Of a DNA stretch of 64,000 nucleotides, positions 23,299 to 37,090 are shown in pieces. The translations under genes and the position numbers were made by a program. This stretch comes from Ziziphus jujuba (taxonomy: Eukaryota > Streptophyta > Magnoliopsida > Rosales > Rhamnaceae). Below the pieces are notes generated by a model. That model did no database searches, was not told the DNA's origin, and worked only from the letters and a program-made list of their open reading frames with translations. The stretch covers positions 31,964,501 to 32,028,500 of the forward strand of contig NC_083380.1 of the NCBI RefSeq assembly GCF_031755915.1, in the 5' to 3' direction. Every line of letters begins with the position of its first letter. Position 1 is the first letter of the stretch.

Positions 23299-24907
23299 TT
23301 AACTTGATTCTATAATTTGACTAATCTCTTTGGAGTCTTCATGACATGATGCAGCTGGGTATCCTGAATCTGACTTCACCCCTTCATCATTTAGAGGCTT
23401 TACTGGCTTTTCTTGCGGACATACAAAAGGCTTTGGAGGCATTTGCAAGCTTTGAACATCTCCTTCTAGCATCTCTTTGACTCTGTTCATTGTTGGTCGA
23501 TCATTTGGATTCATCTGTATACACCATAATGCAACCATAATCATCTTCCTTCTTATTTTTTATTCATCCTCTGTTGCATCGTCCATATCAAAGTCATTTC
23601 CTTCCTTGAATTGATCATAGATCCATGAAGGAAAGTATATTTGACTTGTATGATCTGCACCTGCATTTAAATTCTTTCTTCTACTAGCCATTTCCATCAA
23701 TAGCATTCCGAAACTATAAACATCTGCTTTGTTAGAAACTGCTCCAATATTTTTGTAAAACAACTCCGGAGCTATGTATCCCATGGTTCCTCGTGCTGCA
23801 GTAAGAGAGACAATGCTATTACCTAATGGGGATAATCTTGCAAGCCCAAAATCAGAAACCTTTGGAATAAAATTCTCACCCAGAAGAATATTTTGAGGCT
23901 TAATATCAAAATGCAGAATTTGCATGTTGCATCCTCTATGAAGATATTCAATACCACGAGCCAATCCACAAGAGATTTCACACATTGTCTTGCAATCTAA
24001 TAAGTTAATGCCTTCTTGAGAAAAAATATATTTGTCAAGAGATCCATTAGGCATAAAATCATATACAAGAGCACGTTTTGATCCCTCAGCACAGAAACCA
24101 ACAAGCTTCACGACATTGACATGGTGAATCCTTCCAATGGTAGAAACTTCATTGATGAAATCTTGCCCATTAGCCTTGGGTGTCTTTAACATCTTGATTG
24201 CTACAAAACGTCCACTACCAAGCTTTCCTTTATAGACAGAACCATAACCTCCTTCGCCTAGTTTGTCCTTGAAACCCTTAGTCATCTTTCTAATATCGGA
24301 GTACAAATACCTTACAGGCATAAGATCGTTGTTAGTTTGTAAGAATTCTTCGATGATATTATACATTGATAAATGTCGCCTTCGCCGTTTGTAGGTATGA
24401 AATGCAATTGCTAAGGGAACCATGATCAAGAAAACTGTAAGAGAATATATACCAAAGGAGTTATTTGATAATTGTCAATGCATAGTTTTAAAACTGCATG
24501 TATAGAAATTTTCTTCACACATAGAGCAATAGTTAATCAATGTCACAAATTTGAATCGTTTAGTTTATTTGCTTTTCAGTTCAAAATTATGTACAAGTAA
24601 TAAAATCATCAGCCCTTCTCAGACAGCCTCAATGCCAAAGAATAATAATGATAAAATGATAAAATCATGAATCTAATTGATCTTGTTGTATTAATTCCTT
24701 ATTCTCATATTCTTACATATTTGGGATCCTCTGCTTGTTTTTCATCTATGCTTGTTTTTTAACACTTGAAATATATATATCCATACATATTTAATTTGGA
24801 TTTATTTATCTTTCCGATTTTTTATTTTGTTATTTTTTTTTGATAAAATGGTTTTATATCATTCATTGAATTGACAAATCAGGATTGAAAAAAAAGTATA
24901 GGACAAG

Positions 24908-24941
<34 letters not shown>

Positions 24942-26350
24942 AAACAAACAAACAAACAAAGGATTCTAATTCAATTTATACATAAAGCAGATAGATGTAC
25001 GACACTGATTTGCATACAGAGAGTTAAATTGTTAAATTACTAATGTTAGACAGTTATGGGAGTTGTAAATTAAGCATTTACCGGTCAATAGGATCATGAG
25101 GGGGCCGAGCACTACAAGACCAAAAAAGAACAAGTAAAAGAGGTTAATAAATTAGATGTCTAAAAAAGTGATCCCGAATAAATCAATCAAGTAAAAAGAC
25201 TTTGTGTGTGCAGCTTTAAATATTAGCCTATATATATATGTATGATCATAGAAATTTTCACAAATAAACTATCAAAAATTAGATTTTCGTATTTATGAAG
25301 CAGTTTGTGAAAACTGCTTCTTTCTAGGATAGTAATAGTATATTAGGATGTTGAGACTTGAGAGAGGATACTTACATCCAATCTCAAAAAGGGTCGGAGT
25401 ACTAGTCCTCAAATCACCGCCTACAGTAAGAAACAGAAATTACGCCTATCAGCTCACACAATTATTATATTATGGGTAGTGGAAACTCTATTAATTCCAC
25501 AATATAATTAAAAAAAAAAAAATTCAGGCTTCTATATATCCTTACAATGGACCATGTTGTTGGCGCCATTGACATAGCAAGTGTCACCTAAAGTGTCATC
25601 TAAATTAACAAAACTTGGCAACCATGAAAGCTCAAAGCCGTATACAAGTTGATTGTGTATGTCTTTGTAGGAAATGTTGGCGCTGCTGTTTTCCCAAATT
25701 CTCTGCAGTCGTGATGTGATCATAACCATCAGCTCTATACGGCAAGAATCCTCTAACTCCGATGTATTTGTTCCACCAACCTTCACATAAGAGTAGTATT
25801 CCTCTTTGGATAAGGTAGTACTAGCAGCACCACTCCTATTAATGCATCGATCAGTGGGTATGCAAAGAGGAGACTTAACTGGATGTTCACACTTGACGAA
25901 TGTTATAGCTTCTGAAAGTGAATATGATTCACTGTCTGTATTCATCCTAATTAAATATGGATCTCTGTAACTGAAGTTATACTTGAACAAAGAGTAAGGA
26001 GGTACCGTGGAGCAATTAGCCTTGTCAATATTGACGTCCGCCAGTCGGATTGTGTAGTTATCGTAATTGATTGCATGGACATGGTATTTTCCCGAATACA
26101 AGTATAAGATAGTAGTACGGTTGTTATTCTCGCAAGATAGTTCATAGCCTTTCTTCCCGCAGTTTGGTGGATCGGTTTGGAGCCGAAAAGGGTAGCTTAT
26201 ATTGGGTATATTTCCACATGAAGATGCAGGGCAAAGATGATGATCATGATGTTTTGCATAGCTAGTTTGAAGATGAAAAACCATCAAAACAAGAAAGATG
26301 AAGCTGCCTAGGCCTATGAGTGGTGTTGAAGAGGGTCTTGCAATCTCCAT
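23299..26350 (-). pseudogene. LRK10L-type receptor-like kinase, gene B (one nonsense codon)
   Basis: Exons 25546-26350, 25376-25420, 25082-25111 and 23299-24434 join in phase to 2016 nt, exactly the coding length of gene E. Exon 1 encodes a signal peptide ([17 protein letters not shown]) and a GUB_WAK-type ectodomain ([24 protein letters not shown]). Exons 2-3 and the start of exon 4 encode the juxtamembrane and membrane part. Exon 4 has [23 protein letters not shown] (non-RD), DFGLARL and GTMGYIAPE. The only break is TAA at 23557-23559, codon 586, where gene E has TCA. A translated product would be 585 residues, lacking the end of the kinase C-lobe (including the DRPTMNRV motif) and tail. 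It could be a recent pseudogene or a truncated receptor. Expression data would decide. Confidence 0.88.
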
Positions 26351-28300
26351 TTTGGAGGAGGATGAATGATATCATTTGGGGTCTTTCCTACTCTTTTTTC
26401 TTCTAATATCATTCATATATATATATATATATATATGAAGTCTACCGTATAAGCAATTAAGCTTGTTGACTATCACTATCCATATGGATGATTTTTCCAA
26501 GGTTAAGACCACAGGAATCAGGTCTTCTTCCCTATTCAGAATTGAAAAATCAAAACTAGAAAAATAAACTATTTTAGTCAACAAAAGAACTTCTAAAATC
26601 CTATGGCAACATTGGTGGGATGTGTTTCCTGACAATCTGAATAAAAACTTCTTGAACGAGAGAATCATCATCCGTTAGCACTATATGGATATAATATAGA
26701 ATCCATTCCTTTTGTAAGAGATAAGTCTGTAGATATGCAAGAGCATTTATCTATCAAATATCATTTCTATTCCCTCTATTTATTTATGGTATCATAGCAG
26801 AGTTATGTTTCTCAACCAGATCTTTCTTTCTCAAGCAGCAAAATGCCTATTTTTGAAGAACCCAAACTTTCTATATAGTCCTTTCATCAATGCTCCAGCT
26901 TAAAACAAGAAAGAGGAGGCCTAGGCCTAGGCCTGTTAATCGTGAAGAGGGTCTTTTAATATTTGTATTTGGCATTTGTCACAAACGACCTATAGTCTAT
27001 GTATGTCATCTTCTTCGTATATATATGTCATCCACATACATGAAGTATACAAGGTGGGTGACCATGTTAGTTAACGACAGTGGAAAAAGTTTGTTAATTG
27101 TCACTATCTATATGTAAGATTTTTCCAATGCAAGGACATCTTGCTAGCCCATTTCTAATTGGAAATTCAAAACTAGAAAACACTCAGTCTGATCTGGTCA
27201 AACATAGAAAAACTGAATATTATTAATATCTTAAAAGTGTGTATATATATATATATATATATATATGGATTTTGATCTGTGGGAAACATTTCCTTATTCT
27301 TGGAATCTAAGGGTGTGGCAAGTACTTTAGCAGAAAGTCTTGGTTCATGAGGATTATGAAACGTTGAAGCTGTACAAAACCAAAGCCTAACAAAAATAAA
27401 TTGCCAAGAAATATAATCAAGCCTTGGTTCATGAGGATTACGAAACGTTGAACCCATAGAAAACCAAAGCCTAACAAAAAGTAAATTGCCAAGAAATATA
27501 ATCTCTTCTTTGTCATATACGTACCTCAAACAAACAATTCTTTAGGGAACAAAAATCTAAATAAACCATGTTTATCTAGAAGTCTAGATTAGGAAAATAA
27601 AAAAAAAAAATTTATATGATCTCTTCTAATAATAATATTTAGAAGTCTAGTTAGATATATCCATAGTTTTTGCGATAAGGTGTTCAACAGATGGTCAACG
27701 AAGATTTATAAAGCCTTATCACCCGGTCACTGCAAAGGGATGTTGAATTTGAAAACCGTGTAATGTCCACAGTAAAGAGAAATTCAAATAAATTAAGAAA
27801 GGAAATTGCACATCATAGTGCTCTTCTGCCAATTTTTCCCTTAAACTTTCACACATACAGTATTTAAAATCATAATCATTGTTATTAGAGCAGAACTATC
27901 TAATAATTAATTAGCCCTAAGCTATTTTGTTCACTAATTCTTTTCCTCTTATTAGTTGCAGTCCCACTTTTGATTTTAACTTTGTTTATTTAGCACTTTT
28001 TAAAGAATCTCATGGTGAGATTGAGGACCGAGTCCTATGTACTAAGCTATTCAAGTAATATTTTTTACAAATAGCATTTTGACCAGTAAATGAATTGATC
28101 TAACGGTGTATAAATCATGATCATAACTTCTCAATGCTTATTCACCCTGAATATATTCATTCAAAGGCCAATATGACTTGTCAAAAGTTATCATACACAT
28201 AGTTCACATATTGGCGGTGAAGAATGAAGTGGTTCCTCATCTTTCTCTGTTTCTCTAGCATGATGTGCGCTACACTTATTTTTATTTTCCATATTAAATT
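26351..28300. repeat. Upstream block of the type-I LRK genes, copy B
   Basis: Related to 35985-37090 (gene C) and 47978-49270 (gene E): shared CACTATCCATATGGATGA, TGTGTTTCCTGACAATCTGA, AACCAAAGCCTAACAAAAA and TGCCAAGAAATATA. It includes (TA)n at 27240-27268. A ~75-bp piece with CTTGGTTCATGAGGATTA is duplicated at 27342-27500. No gene is supported. It presumably holds the promoter of gene B at its left end. Confidence 0.75.
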
Positions 28301-28639
28301 AAAAACCAATGCATTCAAAGGAGAAAAAAATAGAAATTCTTCAAGAAAAGAAATCTCTCCAATGAAAGGTGTGAAGCTTTTGTACTCATCTATGTCATTT
28401 AAGTCCTTAAGTTGCTTCGGGCCCACAACAAGTCAACAACTATTTTGTGCAGCTACTAAAATAACAACTTTAGACTAGATTGAAACTAACGTACACTCCA
28501 AGCCTACTTATTTTCTAGGGATAAATTGCAGTCAACTAATAACATAAAAAAAACAGAACAGTCTAATCAATGAATGTTAAAAAGAGAAAGAAAAATATGT
28601 TAGAAATACATTGACAATCATATCTGTAGGTAGATAGCT

Positions 28640-29653
28640 GCATACCTCAACTTTAGATAACGGCTTTTGTTGGCTAATTGATTTCCAAGTTCACTCAACT
28701 CCGATACAGAATCAGCATTCACAGCCTACGCATAGAAGGACAAGTCCAACATAAACAAATGTATAAACTTGACATGACTGTACACTAAGAATTCAGTCAT
28801 CAATTCACTTGTAACTACCACAACATCTCTACACGCTGAAGCAAATAAGTACAAGAACATATATAAAAATGCTACAATGACCCATGTTTGAAGAGAGAGA
28901 GAAGGATACATTGACTATACCAGGCAATCTCCAAATGCTCCACCTACAAGAGCAATCTTATATGATTGACCCAGAGAATCATTTCCTGCTTTTAGGATAA
29001 GCTGGTCAATCCCTGACTAATTACATCCTCCAAATTCAAAAAAAGCAACTGCAAAAGCCTTATACACCCAAATAAATAGAGAACTTTTTAGCTTTACAGC
29101 TTTAAAAAAATAAATAAAATAAAAAACCAATAAACCCATAAAAATACAAATTACCTGCTTGAACAAAGATGGATTCAATGTTCAAACCCACATCGAACCA
29201 ACACTCAAATCTTTTAGACCACTACCAGCTCTTTCCTCGAAATAATCAAAGGCAATAGTAGCTCCACTCCTCCGGATATCAATAACCCTCGCCACATTCT
29301 CACCAACTGAACAAGAACTCTCACCGCAAAGACCCTCCCCTGCGGTCTTGGGGTAATCCAAAACCACCGCTCTGCAGACCTTGGAAGAGATTTCCTGAAC
29401 AAACCCAGATGCATCCACGAAGTCTAGAAAGTAAATATCGCTGATTTTGGCGAGAGGGAGCTGAATGGAAGCGATGGGGGCGTAGACGGTGTTGGGGAAG
29501 AACATCACCAGAAGACAAGCAGCAGAGAAGAAGAGCTGAGCTGCTAAAGCTGCAAAAGCTCCGTCTGGGCATGAATAGTGGTATAGAACCGCAGGTTTAT
29601 TCTGCATCATCATCGTAATCATGGTGGTTATGGGCTTGGCTAAACCTCAACGC
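28640..29653 (-). pseudogene. DHH-phosphoesterase-like gene, copy 2 (pseudogene)
   Basis: The ATG at 29653 is followed by a deletion that removes the NVLGGLG segment, so the reading frame effectively opens at 29622 (MITMMMQNKPAVLYHY). The 146-codon frame covers CPDGAFAALAAQLFFSAA, FPNTVYAPIAS, FLDFVDASGFVQEI and RSGATIAFDYFEERAGSG. The DHH signature is altered: VVLDYPKTAGEG replaces VVLDHHKTAVE, removing both histidines expected to bind metal. Exon 2 (about 28921-29020) and exon 3 (about 28655-28725) match copy 1. It is most likely non-functional. Confidence 0.75.
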
Positions 29654-30633
29654 CATGTTTGGTTGCTCTGCTTCAGAGAGAGTTTCGAGGGAAAGAAGAG
29701 AAGAGCTTGGTCGATTTAGTAGAAAAGATCTATTAATTTAAGAGAGAAAAAAGTACGAGAATTAGATTTTTGGGCAGCTGTATTTTCGTTTTTGGGGAAC
29801 CTGAGTTTCTTGTTAGAAATAGAGTCACAGACTTCGAATTGGGGAAAACCACCAAAACGAAGTCAGAGCTCAGAGTTTCTTTTTACAATAAATGAATAAA
29901 AAAGTTTTTTTTTTTTTTTAGCCCAAATGCAATTTGTTTATTTGTATATTCTTTGAAGATTAATTATCAAATTCCCGTATTAAAATACAAATTTTGATTT
30001 TTTTTTTTTTTGGGGGGGAAAAAATAACGATTACTAATTACATTCCTACATAATATTTATTCATTAAAAAGCTAAATAAGTAAAAAGATTTACACATCTA
30101 TATTTATGTTATATATATATATATATATATTTATCAACAATAATACTTTGTTTTAGCAAAAAAAAAAATAATAATAATAATAATACTTCATTTTTACCAC
30201 AAACTTTTTAATATATCTCATACTATTGATTTTTAATTGGAAAAAACTGGTTTCTCCATTTTCATATGGTACGAGATGATGAGAAGAATCATGAACTTGA
30301 TGACTTGCAAACAGAGATGTACAAAAATTTTTATTTTTTTATTTTTGAAGTATAGATTAAAATATTAAAATGATGATCTTTGTAAACAATAAGTGTAACT
30401 TTTATGATCATTCTTATTGTCTTGTATTTGTGGTCAATTTTTAGTAGACCAATCGGAATCATCCCTCAACATATAAATTACTTTGCTTCCAGAAAGGAAA
30501 AAAGTAATTTAATACAGAGTCTTATGGCATTGTGAATGAGAATTCGTTTCTAAAACAAGTAAGGGGATAAAAGCATATATTTGTCTTAGTAAATGTGAAA
30601 ACAAAAAACCTATCATTCTTAGACTTTATCTCT
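29654..30633. repeat. Intergenic segment of the DHH-LRK unit, copy 2
   Basis: Similar to 22100-23298 and 43945-44943. It contains T-runs and a (TA)n tract near 30110-30130. No gene. Confidence 0.7.
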
Positions 30634-32019
30634 TTAACTTAATTCTATAATTTGAGTAATCTCTTCGGAGTTGTCATGACATGAAGCTGTTGTTGAGTAT
30701 CTTGGATCTGATTTTCGCCCCTTCATCATTTACAGGCTTTACAGGCTTTTCTTGTGGACATACAAAAGGCTTTGGAGGTATTTGCAGGCTTTCAACACCT
30801 CCTTCAAGCATCTCTTTGACTCTGTTCATTGTTGGTCGACCGTTTGGATCCATCTATATACACCACAATGCAACTATAATCATCTTCTTTCTTATTTTTC
30901 ATTCATCCTCTATTGCATCTCCCATTTCAATGTCGTTTCCTTCCTTGAATTGATCATAGATCTACGAAGGAAAGTAATTTGACTTGTATGATCTGCACCT
31001 ACATTCAAATTCTTTCTTCTACTAGCCATTTCCATCAATAGCATTTCGAAACTATGAACATCTGCTTTGTTAGAAACTACTCCAATATTCTTGTAAAACA
31101 ACTCTGGAGCTATGTATCCCATGGTTCCTCTTGCTGCGGTAAGTGAGACAATGCTATTGCCTAATGGGGATAATCTTGCAAGCCTGAAATAAGAAACCTT
31201 TGGAATAAAATTCTCATCCAAAAGAATGTTGTGCGGCTTAATAGACAGAACCATAACCTACGAAGCTTTCCTTTATAGACAGAACCATAACCTCCTTCAC
31301 CAAGTTTGTCCTTAAAACCATTAGTCATCTTTCTAATATCGGAGTACAAATACCTTACAGGCACAATATCGTTGTTAGTTTGTAAGAATTCTTCAATAAT
31401 GTCATATATTGGTAAATGTTGCCTTGCCAATTTGCAGATGAGAGATGCAGTTTCTAATAGAGTACAGCTTAACAAAGCTGTAAGAAAATGTATGCAAAAG
31501 GAGTTATTCGATAATTATCAATGTACAGTTTTAAGACTGCATGTATAAAAATTTTCTTAACACATAGTTAATCGATGTCACAATTTTGAATTGTTTAGTA
31601 TATCTGCTTTTCAGCTCAAAATTATGTGCAAGTAATAAAATCATCATCTCTTCTCATACAGCCCCAATGTCAAAGAATAATAATGGAAAAATGATAAAAT
31701 CATGAATCTAATTGATCTTGTTGTAATAATTCCTTATTCTCATGTTCTTATATATTTGAGATCCTCTACTTGTTTTTCTTCTATGCTGTTTTTTTACACT
31801 TGAAATATATATCCTTACATATTTAATTTGAATTTATTTATCTTTCCAATTTTTTATTTTTGTTGATAAAATGGTTTTATATCATTCATTGAATTGACAA
31901 ATCATGATTAAAAACAAGTATAAGACAAAGGATAAAAAACAAAACAAAACAAAAAACAAAAAAAACAAACAAAGGATTCTAATTCAATTTATACATAAAG
32001 TAGTTAGATGTACGACACT

Positions 32020-32024
32020 GATTT
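32020..32024 (+). repeat. Target-site duplication of solo LTR 1, left copy
   Basis: GATTT, repeated at 34583-34587. The paralogous introns of B (near 25006) and E (near 46625) show the uninterrupted CACTGATTTGCATA. Confidence 0.9.
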
Positions 32025-34582
32025 TGTCACACTCCAAGTCTATAATATTTGAAATGTGATAAAAATCATACTTAAAACACTTAATAAGACTTATAAGCGG
32101 AACATAAAAACTCTTCAAACATCATTAATAAACAATATCTTAAATATTTCCAAAGAACATGAACAAAAATAATCTCCAACACCCAAAAAGTCTTTCAAAC
32201 TAACTAATATAAAAATAAAAGCAACTAAACACCATTATTATATACCAAATCCAGCTATCTTGAAACTATGGAGTACCTGAAACCATAACAATAAATAATA
32301 AGTATAAAACTCAACATGCTATTGGGTTTTTCATAAATACAAAAATAAGAAAATACATAAAATGATGACAAATATATATCAAAAAATAATCTTTACCAAC
32401 GTAAACATAATTTTCTTATAAACTATAGTTGTCAACTACCTAGTAGGACTTGGCATAACATACTATTACCTATCAGTAATCCATATAACTCTAGTGTAAG
32501 GCATGTAACAAGTGGGGAAACATAAATTTTAAATCAAACACTCATACTCGAAGATATAAGTCATACCTCTACTGTGATCATCAATAGGTCCTCCCACATG
32601 AAACAATACGTTTAAATCCGAAGGTAAAGAACCATAACTCACTAGAGAAAATACCCTTACATGATTCATTTCAACACTCGAAAACATATCGTAACATATC
32701 ATAACGTATCACATAAATGCCTACTAAGTACCAACAATCAAAGCAAAAATACAAATATCAGTAATCCAATAATTTCTTTGTGCAATACATATATATCTCA
32801 TAAAACATAAATTTATAGAAAACATAAGTAAGTCAATAACATAAGTACATATTTGCTATGGTTTCAGTTTTTAAAAAATCCAGTAACTTACCTTGATCAG
32901 CAAAGTCCATAAAAGATTAACAACCTATGGATAATACCAACAATCTCTCATCAGTATAAAGCAGAACCATCATATACCATAATTATCTTTCATATAAATC
33001 CCATAATCAAGCTCTTAAATTCAAACTAAATGAATAAGAGTTGATATCATAAGATCATCATAGCCTAGCCCTCAAATCTTAAAATCATAAGCCTAGAACA
33101 AGATCAATTCACTAAAAGCCGAATAAAAGCTTATTAATCCATAATTAGTCTCTAAACAAGAAATTAATTCTTTATTCAACGACATCATCTAAGTCTGAAA
33201 AATTATGAGGGTACTGTACACATGCATAAGTAACTGTGATTAAAATAATTTTATAAAATAATAATGAAAAACTATTCAAAACTCATTGAAAATTTAACAA
33301 AGAAATAATGAAACTATCAGAAACTTTCATTTAATGTTCAATTTGTTTCTCTTTCATGAAATTTTGTATCCATTTGAAATTTTACAGATTAAAACAAGAA
33401 ACTTATATATACTCATATAAAATTTTAAAAGCCAAACAAAGATCGCAAACATTGTCAAATTAAATTTGGTAACTAATTGATAGAAACTGAAAATCAGCAT
33501 TTCACAGGGAGTCCAGTCTACATAAAAATTCATTAAAAATACAAGATTATTCCAAAAGTAGTAAAATTTTACAAAGTTTAACTATATATAGTAAGAATTC
33601 TATATAAAAATTATTAGGTCAAATAAATATTGAAAACTATTTTAAATCGAATTTTATTCTTTACTAAACAGATCAGAAAATAAATTCAGACAGCTGGACA
33701 TAGGTAACTCAGAAAATCACCACGACCAAAATATAAAGAATTTGAAGCTAAATTTTTTATACTAATATTAGACATATAGAGGAAAAAGTATAAAAATTTC
33801 AGATAAAAATAATTTTGTTTGAATCTGTTTTGAAATTTTTACATACGAACCATATTGGAGTCACACAGAAAAACTAGACAGAATGTATAAATTTATAATT
33901 TCATAATAAATTGAAAACATATCCAAATCAACCCAAATAAATTTCTATAGATTCATAAACATGTCTATTTTCATCCATATAAATTTTAGTTCCAAAATAA
34001 ACTTTTAAATATTTTAAACAAATTCAAAAAATCACTCTGTACAGATCCCCATATAAATTCCAGATTAGGGTTTCAATAATAATACTTCAAATTAGCCTTA
34101 ATCAATTATTCTATAACCCCAAAACATCTCAAAAAATCTCATATAACATAAAAGGATCAGAAAAACCAACCTTGATCAACCTCAGAGATTTAGGATTTTC
34201 CTTCCTATGCTTCAAAACTTGATTAGAAATCGAAATCTCCAAAGATACTGGATCCCTAACAATCTTAAATGAATACCAAAGTCCTAAATTAAGATCGGAA
34301 GCCCTTACTATTAACCCTAAGAGCTTTTAGGCCTAGAAGAAAAAGAAAAAGAATAAGAAGACTTACCCAATACCCTAGTGGTGCAGAGTTGAAAACAATG
34401 TAAAGTAAAATATATGTATTTTTCCTTCCTTTTATAAAACCAAAAATAGAATAAAATACCCTCTTTTTTGTTAAAAAAAAAAAATAGTTATAAAACCTTT
34501 TTTTTTTCTTTTAAAAAAAATAGTTATAAAGCCTTCTTAAAATATATATATATATATATATATAAATTCACCGTATATTACA
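32025..34582 (-). mobile_element. Solo LTR, probably Ty3/gypsy
   Basis: 2558 bp begin TGTCACACTCC and end GTATATTACA on the plus strand, that is TGT..ACA ends, bounded by a 5-bp duplication GATTT. Comparison with the introns of genes B and E shows a clean insertion. Read on the minus strand it begins TGTAATATACGG and ends GGAGTGTGACA, ends typical of gypsy-type LTRs. A TATA-like string (TTTTATAAAAGG) lies ~150 bp inside that end. There is no coding capacity or second LTR, so it is a solo LTR from recombination between LTRs. The gypsy assignment is from end motifs only. Confidence 0.85.
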
Positions 34583-34587
34583 GATTT
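34583..34587 (+). repeat. Target-site duplication of solo LTR 1, right copy
   Basis: GATTT, identical to 32020-32024. Confidence 0.9.
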
Positions 34588-35984
34588 GCATATAGAGAGT
34601 TAAATTTTTAAATTACTCATGTTAGACAAAAATGGGAGTTGTAAATTAAGGATTTACCGATCGATAGGAACACGCCGAGGACCACGAAGAAAACGAGAAC
34701 TACAAGACCAAAAAAGAACCAAGTAAAAGATGTTAATAAATTAGATGTCCATAAAAAAGAAATGATCCTGAATAAATCAATCAAGTAAAAATCCTTTGTG
34801 TGTGCAGATTTAATTTTTAGAAGATATATAGGATCATAGAAAATTCTCACAAATACACTATCAAAAATTAGATTTTTCATATTTATCAAGCAGTTTGTGA
34901 AAACTGTTTCTTTCTAGGATAGTAATAGTATATTAGGATGTTGAGACTTGAGAGAGGACACTTACAGGCAATTTTAAGAATGGTCGGAGTATTAGTACGC
35001 CAATCATCGCTATAGCCTACAGTAAGAAGCAGAAATTATCATTGTCAGCTCACACCATTACTATATTGTGCATCTTAAATGGAGTGGAAACTATATTAAT
35101 TCCATAATCCAATAAAAAAAAATAAAATCGAGCTTCTAAATATCCTTACAATGGACCATGTTGTTGGAGCCCTCTACATGGCAATCCCCTTTATCATTTT
35201 TAGCAAAACTTGGCAACCAGGAAAGCTCAAAGCCATATACAAGTTGATTGTGTATGTCTCTGTCGGAAATGTTGGTGCTGCTGTTTTCCGAAATTCTCTG
35301 CAATCGTGATGTGATCATAACCATCAGCTCTATACGGCAAGAATCCTCTAACTCCAATGTATTTGTTCCACCAACCTTCACATAAGAGTAATATTCCTCT
35401 TTGGATAAGGTAGTACTAGCAGCACTGCTACTATTAATGCATGGATCAGTGGGTACATACAGAGGAGACTCAACTGGATTTTCACACTTGATGAATATTA
35501 TAACCTCTGAAAGTGAGATGTTATCCAAAGTTTTTCCGTTATCATTCAAAAAAAATGATCCTGAATATGGAGATTCGTCAATGAAGTTATATGCGGCCAA
35601 GGAGTAAAGTGGTACGGTGAAGCAATTAGCCTTGTCAATATTGACATCAGCCAGTCGGATTGTGTAGTTATCGTAATCGATTGCACGGACATGGTATTTT
35701 CCTGAATACAAGTTTAAGACAGTAGAACAGTTGTTATTCTCACAAGATAGTTCATACCTTTTCTTCCAGCAGTTTGGTGGATCGGTTGGAAGCCGAAAAG
35801 GGTAGCTTACATTGGGTATATTTCCACATGAAGATGCAGGGCAAAGATGATCATCACGTTGTTCTGCATAGCTAGTTTGAAGATGGAAAACCATCAAAAC
35901 AAAAAAGATGAAGCTGCTAGGCCTATGAATGGTGAAGAAGAGGGTCTTCCAATCTCCTTTTTGGGGGAGAAGGAAGGATATCAA

Positions 35985-37090
35985 TTGGGTCTATCCTACT
36001 CTATTTTCTTCTTATTTCATCCACATATATATAGATATATAGATACATGATGTTTATTATTGATCAATAAATGTAGCAGTTAAGTTTGTCGGCTATCACT
36101 ATCCATATGGATGAATTTTCCAAGGCTAGGACCCCAGGGGTCAGGTCTTCTTCCCCATTCAGAATTGAAAAAGTCAAAACCAGAAAATAAACTCTTTTTG
36201 TCAAACATAGAAACATTTCCATTATATAATATCTAAACTATCTAAAATTCTCTTATCCAACAAAAGAATTTCTAAAATCGTATGGCAACATTGGTGGGAT
36301 GTGTATCCTGACAATCTGAACAAAAATTTTCTGAATGAGAGAATCATTATCCATTCCTTTTGTACGAGATAAGTCTGTAAATATGCAAGAGCGTTTATCT
36401 ATTCATATCATTTCTATTCCCTTTATTTATTTATGGTATCAGAGCAGAGTTTTGTTTCTCAACCAGATCTTTCTTGCTCAAGGAGCAAAATGCCTCTTTT
36501 TGAAAAACCCAAACTTTCTATATGGTTCTTTCATCAATGCTCCAGTTTAAAACAAGAAAGAGGAGGCCTAGACCCGTGAATGGTGAAGAGGGTCTTTTGA
36601 TACTTCGCATTTGGATTTGTCACAAACGACCTATAGTCTATGTATATCATCTTCTTCATATATATCATCCACATATATGAAGTGTACATGGTGGGTGACC
36701 ATGTTATTTAATGACAGTGGAAAAAGTTTGTTGACTGTCACTATCTATATGTAAGATTTTTCCAAGTCATGGACTTCTTCCTAGCTCGTTTATAATTGGA
36801 AATTCAAAACTAGAAAAAACTCTGTTTGAACTTGTCAAACATAGAAAAACTGAATATTATTAATATCTTAATAATATATATATATATATGGATTTTGATC
36901 TGTTGGAAACATTTTGTTTGTTTTTTTTTTTGAATGATGTGGCAAGTACTTTAGCAGAAAACCAAAGCCTAACAAAAAATGAATTGCCAAGAAATATACT
37001 CTCTTCTTTGTTGTATACGTACCCTCAAACAAACAATTCTTTAAAAAAAATAGAAAACAAAAAATAAACATGGATATACAATACAATTAA
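35985..37090. repeat. Upstream block of the type-I LRK genes, copy C
   Basis: Homologous to the blocks upstream of B and E. Near 36434 it reads TGGTATCAGAGCAGAG, like a retrotransposon primer-binding site for Met-tRNA. The matching sites in the B and E copies are diverged (TGGTATCATAGC, TGGTATCAAAGG). This may be the relic of an old retroelement within the block. No gene. Confidence 0.65.

Larger units (their letters stand above)
30634..35984 (-). pseudogene. LRK10L-type receptor-like kinase, gene C (deleted, interrupted by a solo LTR)
   Basis: Exon 1 is 35150-35984, exon 2 34966-35016, exon 3 34658-34699 (membrane segment LVVLVFFVVLGVFL), exon 4 30634-31477. The ancestral ATG is now AGG and one base is missing in the signal-peptide region. 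An ATG at 35984 happens to be in frame with the remaining ectodomain (SFIFFVLMVFHLQTSYA). A 2.56-kb solo LTR lies in intron 3. In the kinase, the segment from the P-loop ([11 protein letters not shown]) to KPHNILL is deleted, removing the ATP-binding Lys and the HFD Asp. A short duplication of AGACAGAACCATAACCT marks the junction. Stops include TGA at the codon mutated in B and D, and a TAG a few codons on. It cannot encode an active kinase. Confidence 0.85.

Noticed and set aside
32025..34582. A host gene or long non-coding RNA in the intron of gene C
   Set aside because: Exact comparison with the empty introns of B and E and the GATTT duplication identify it as an inserted LTR.
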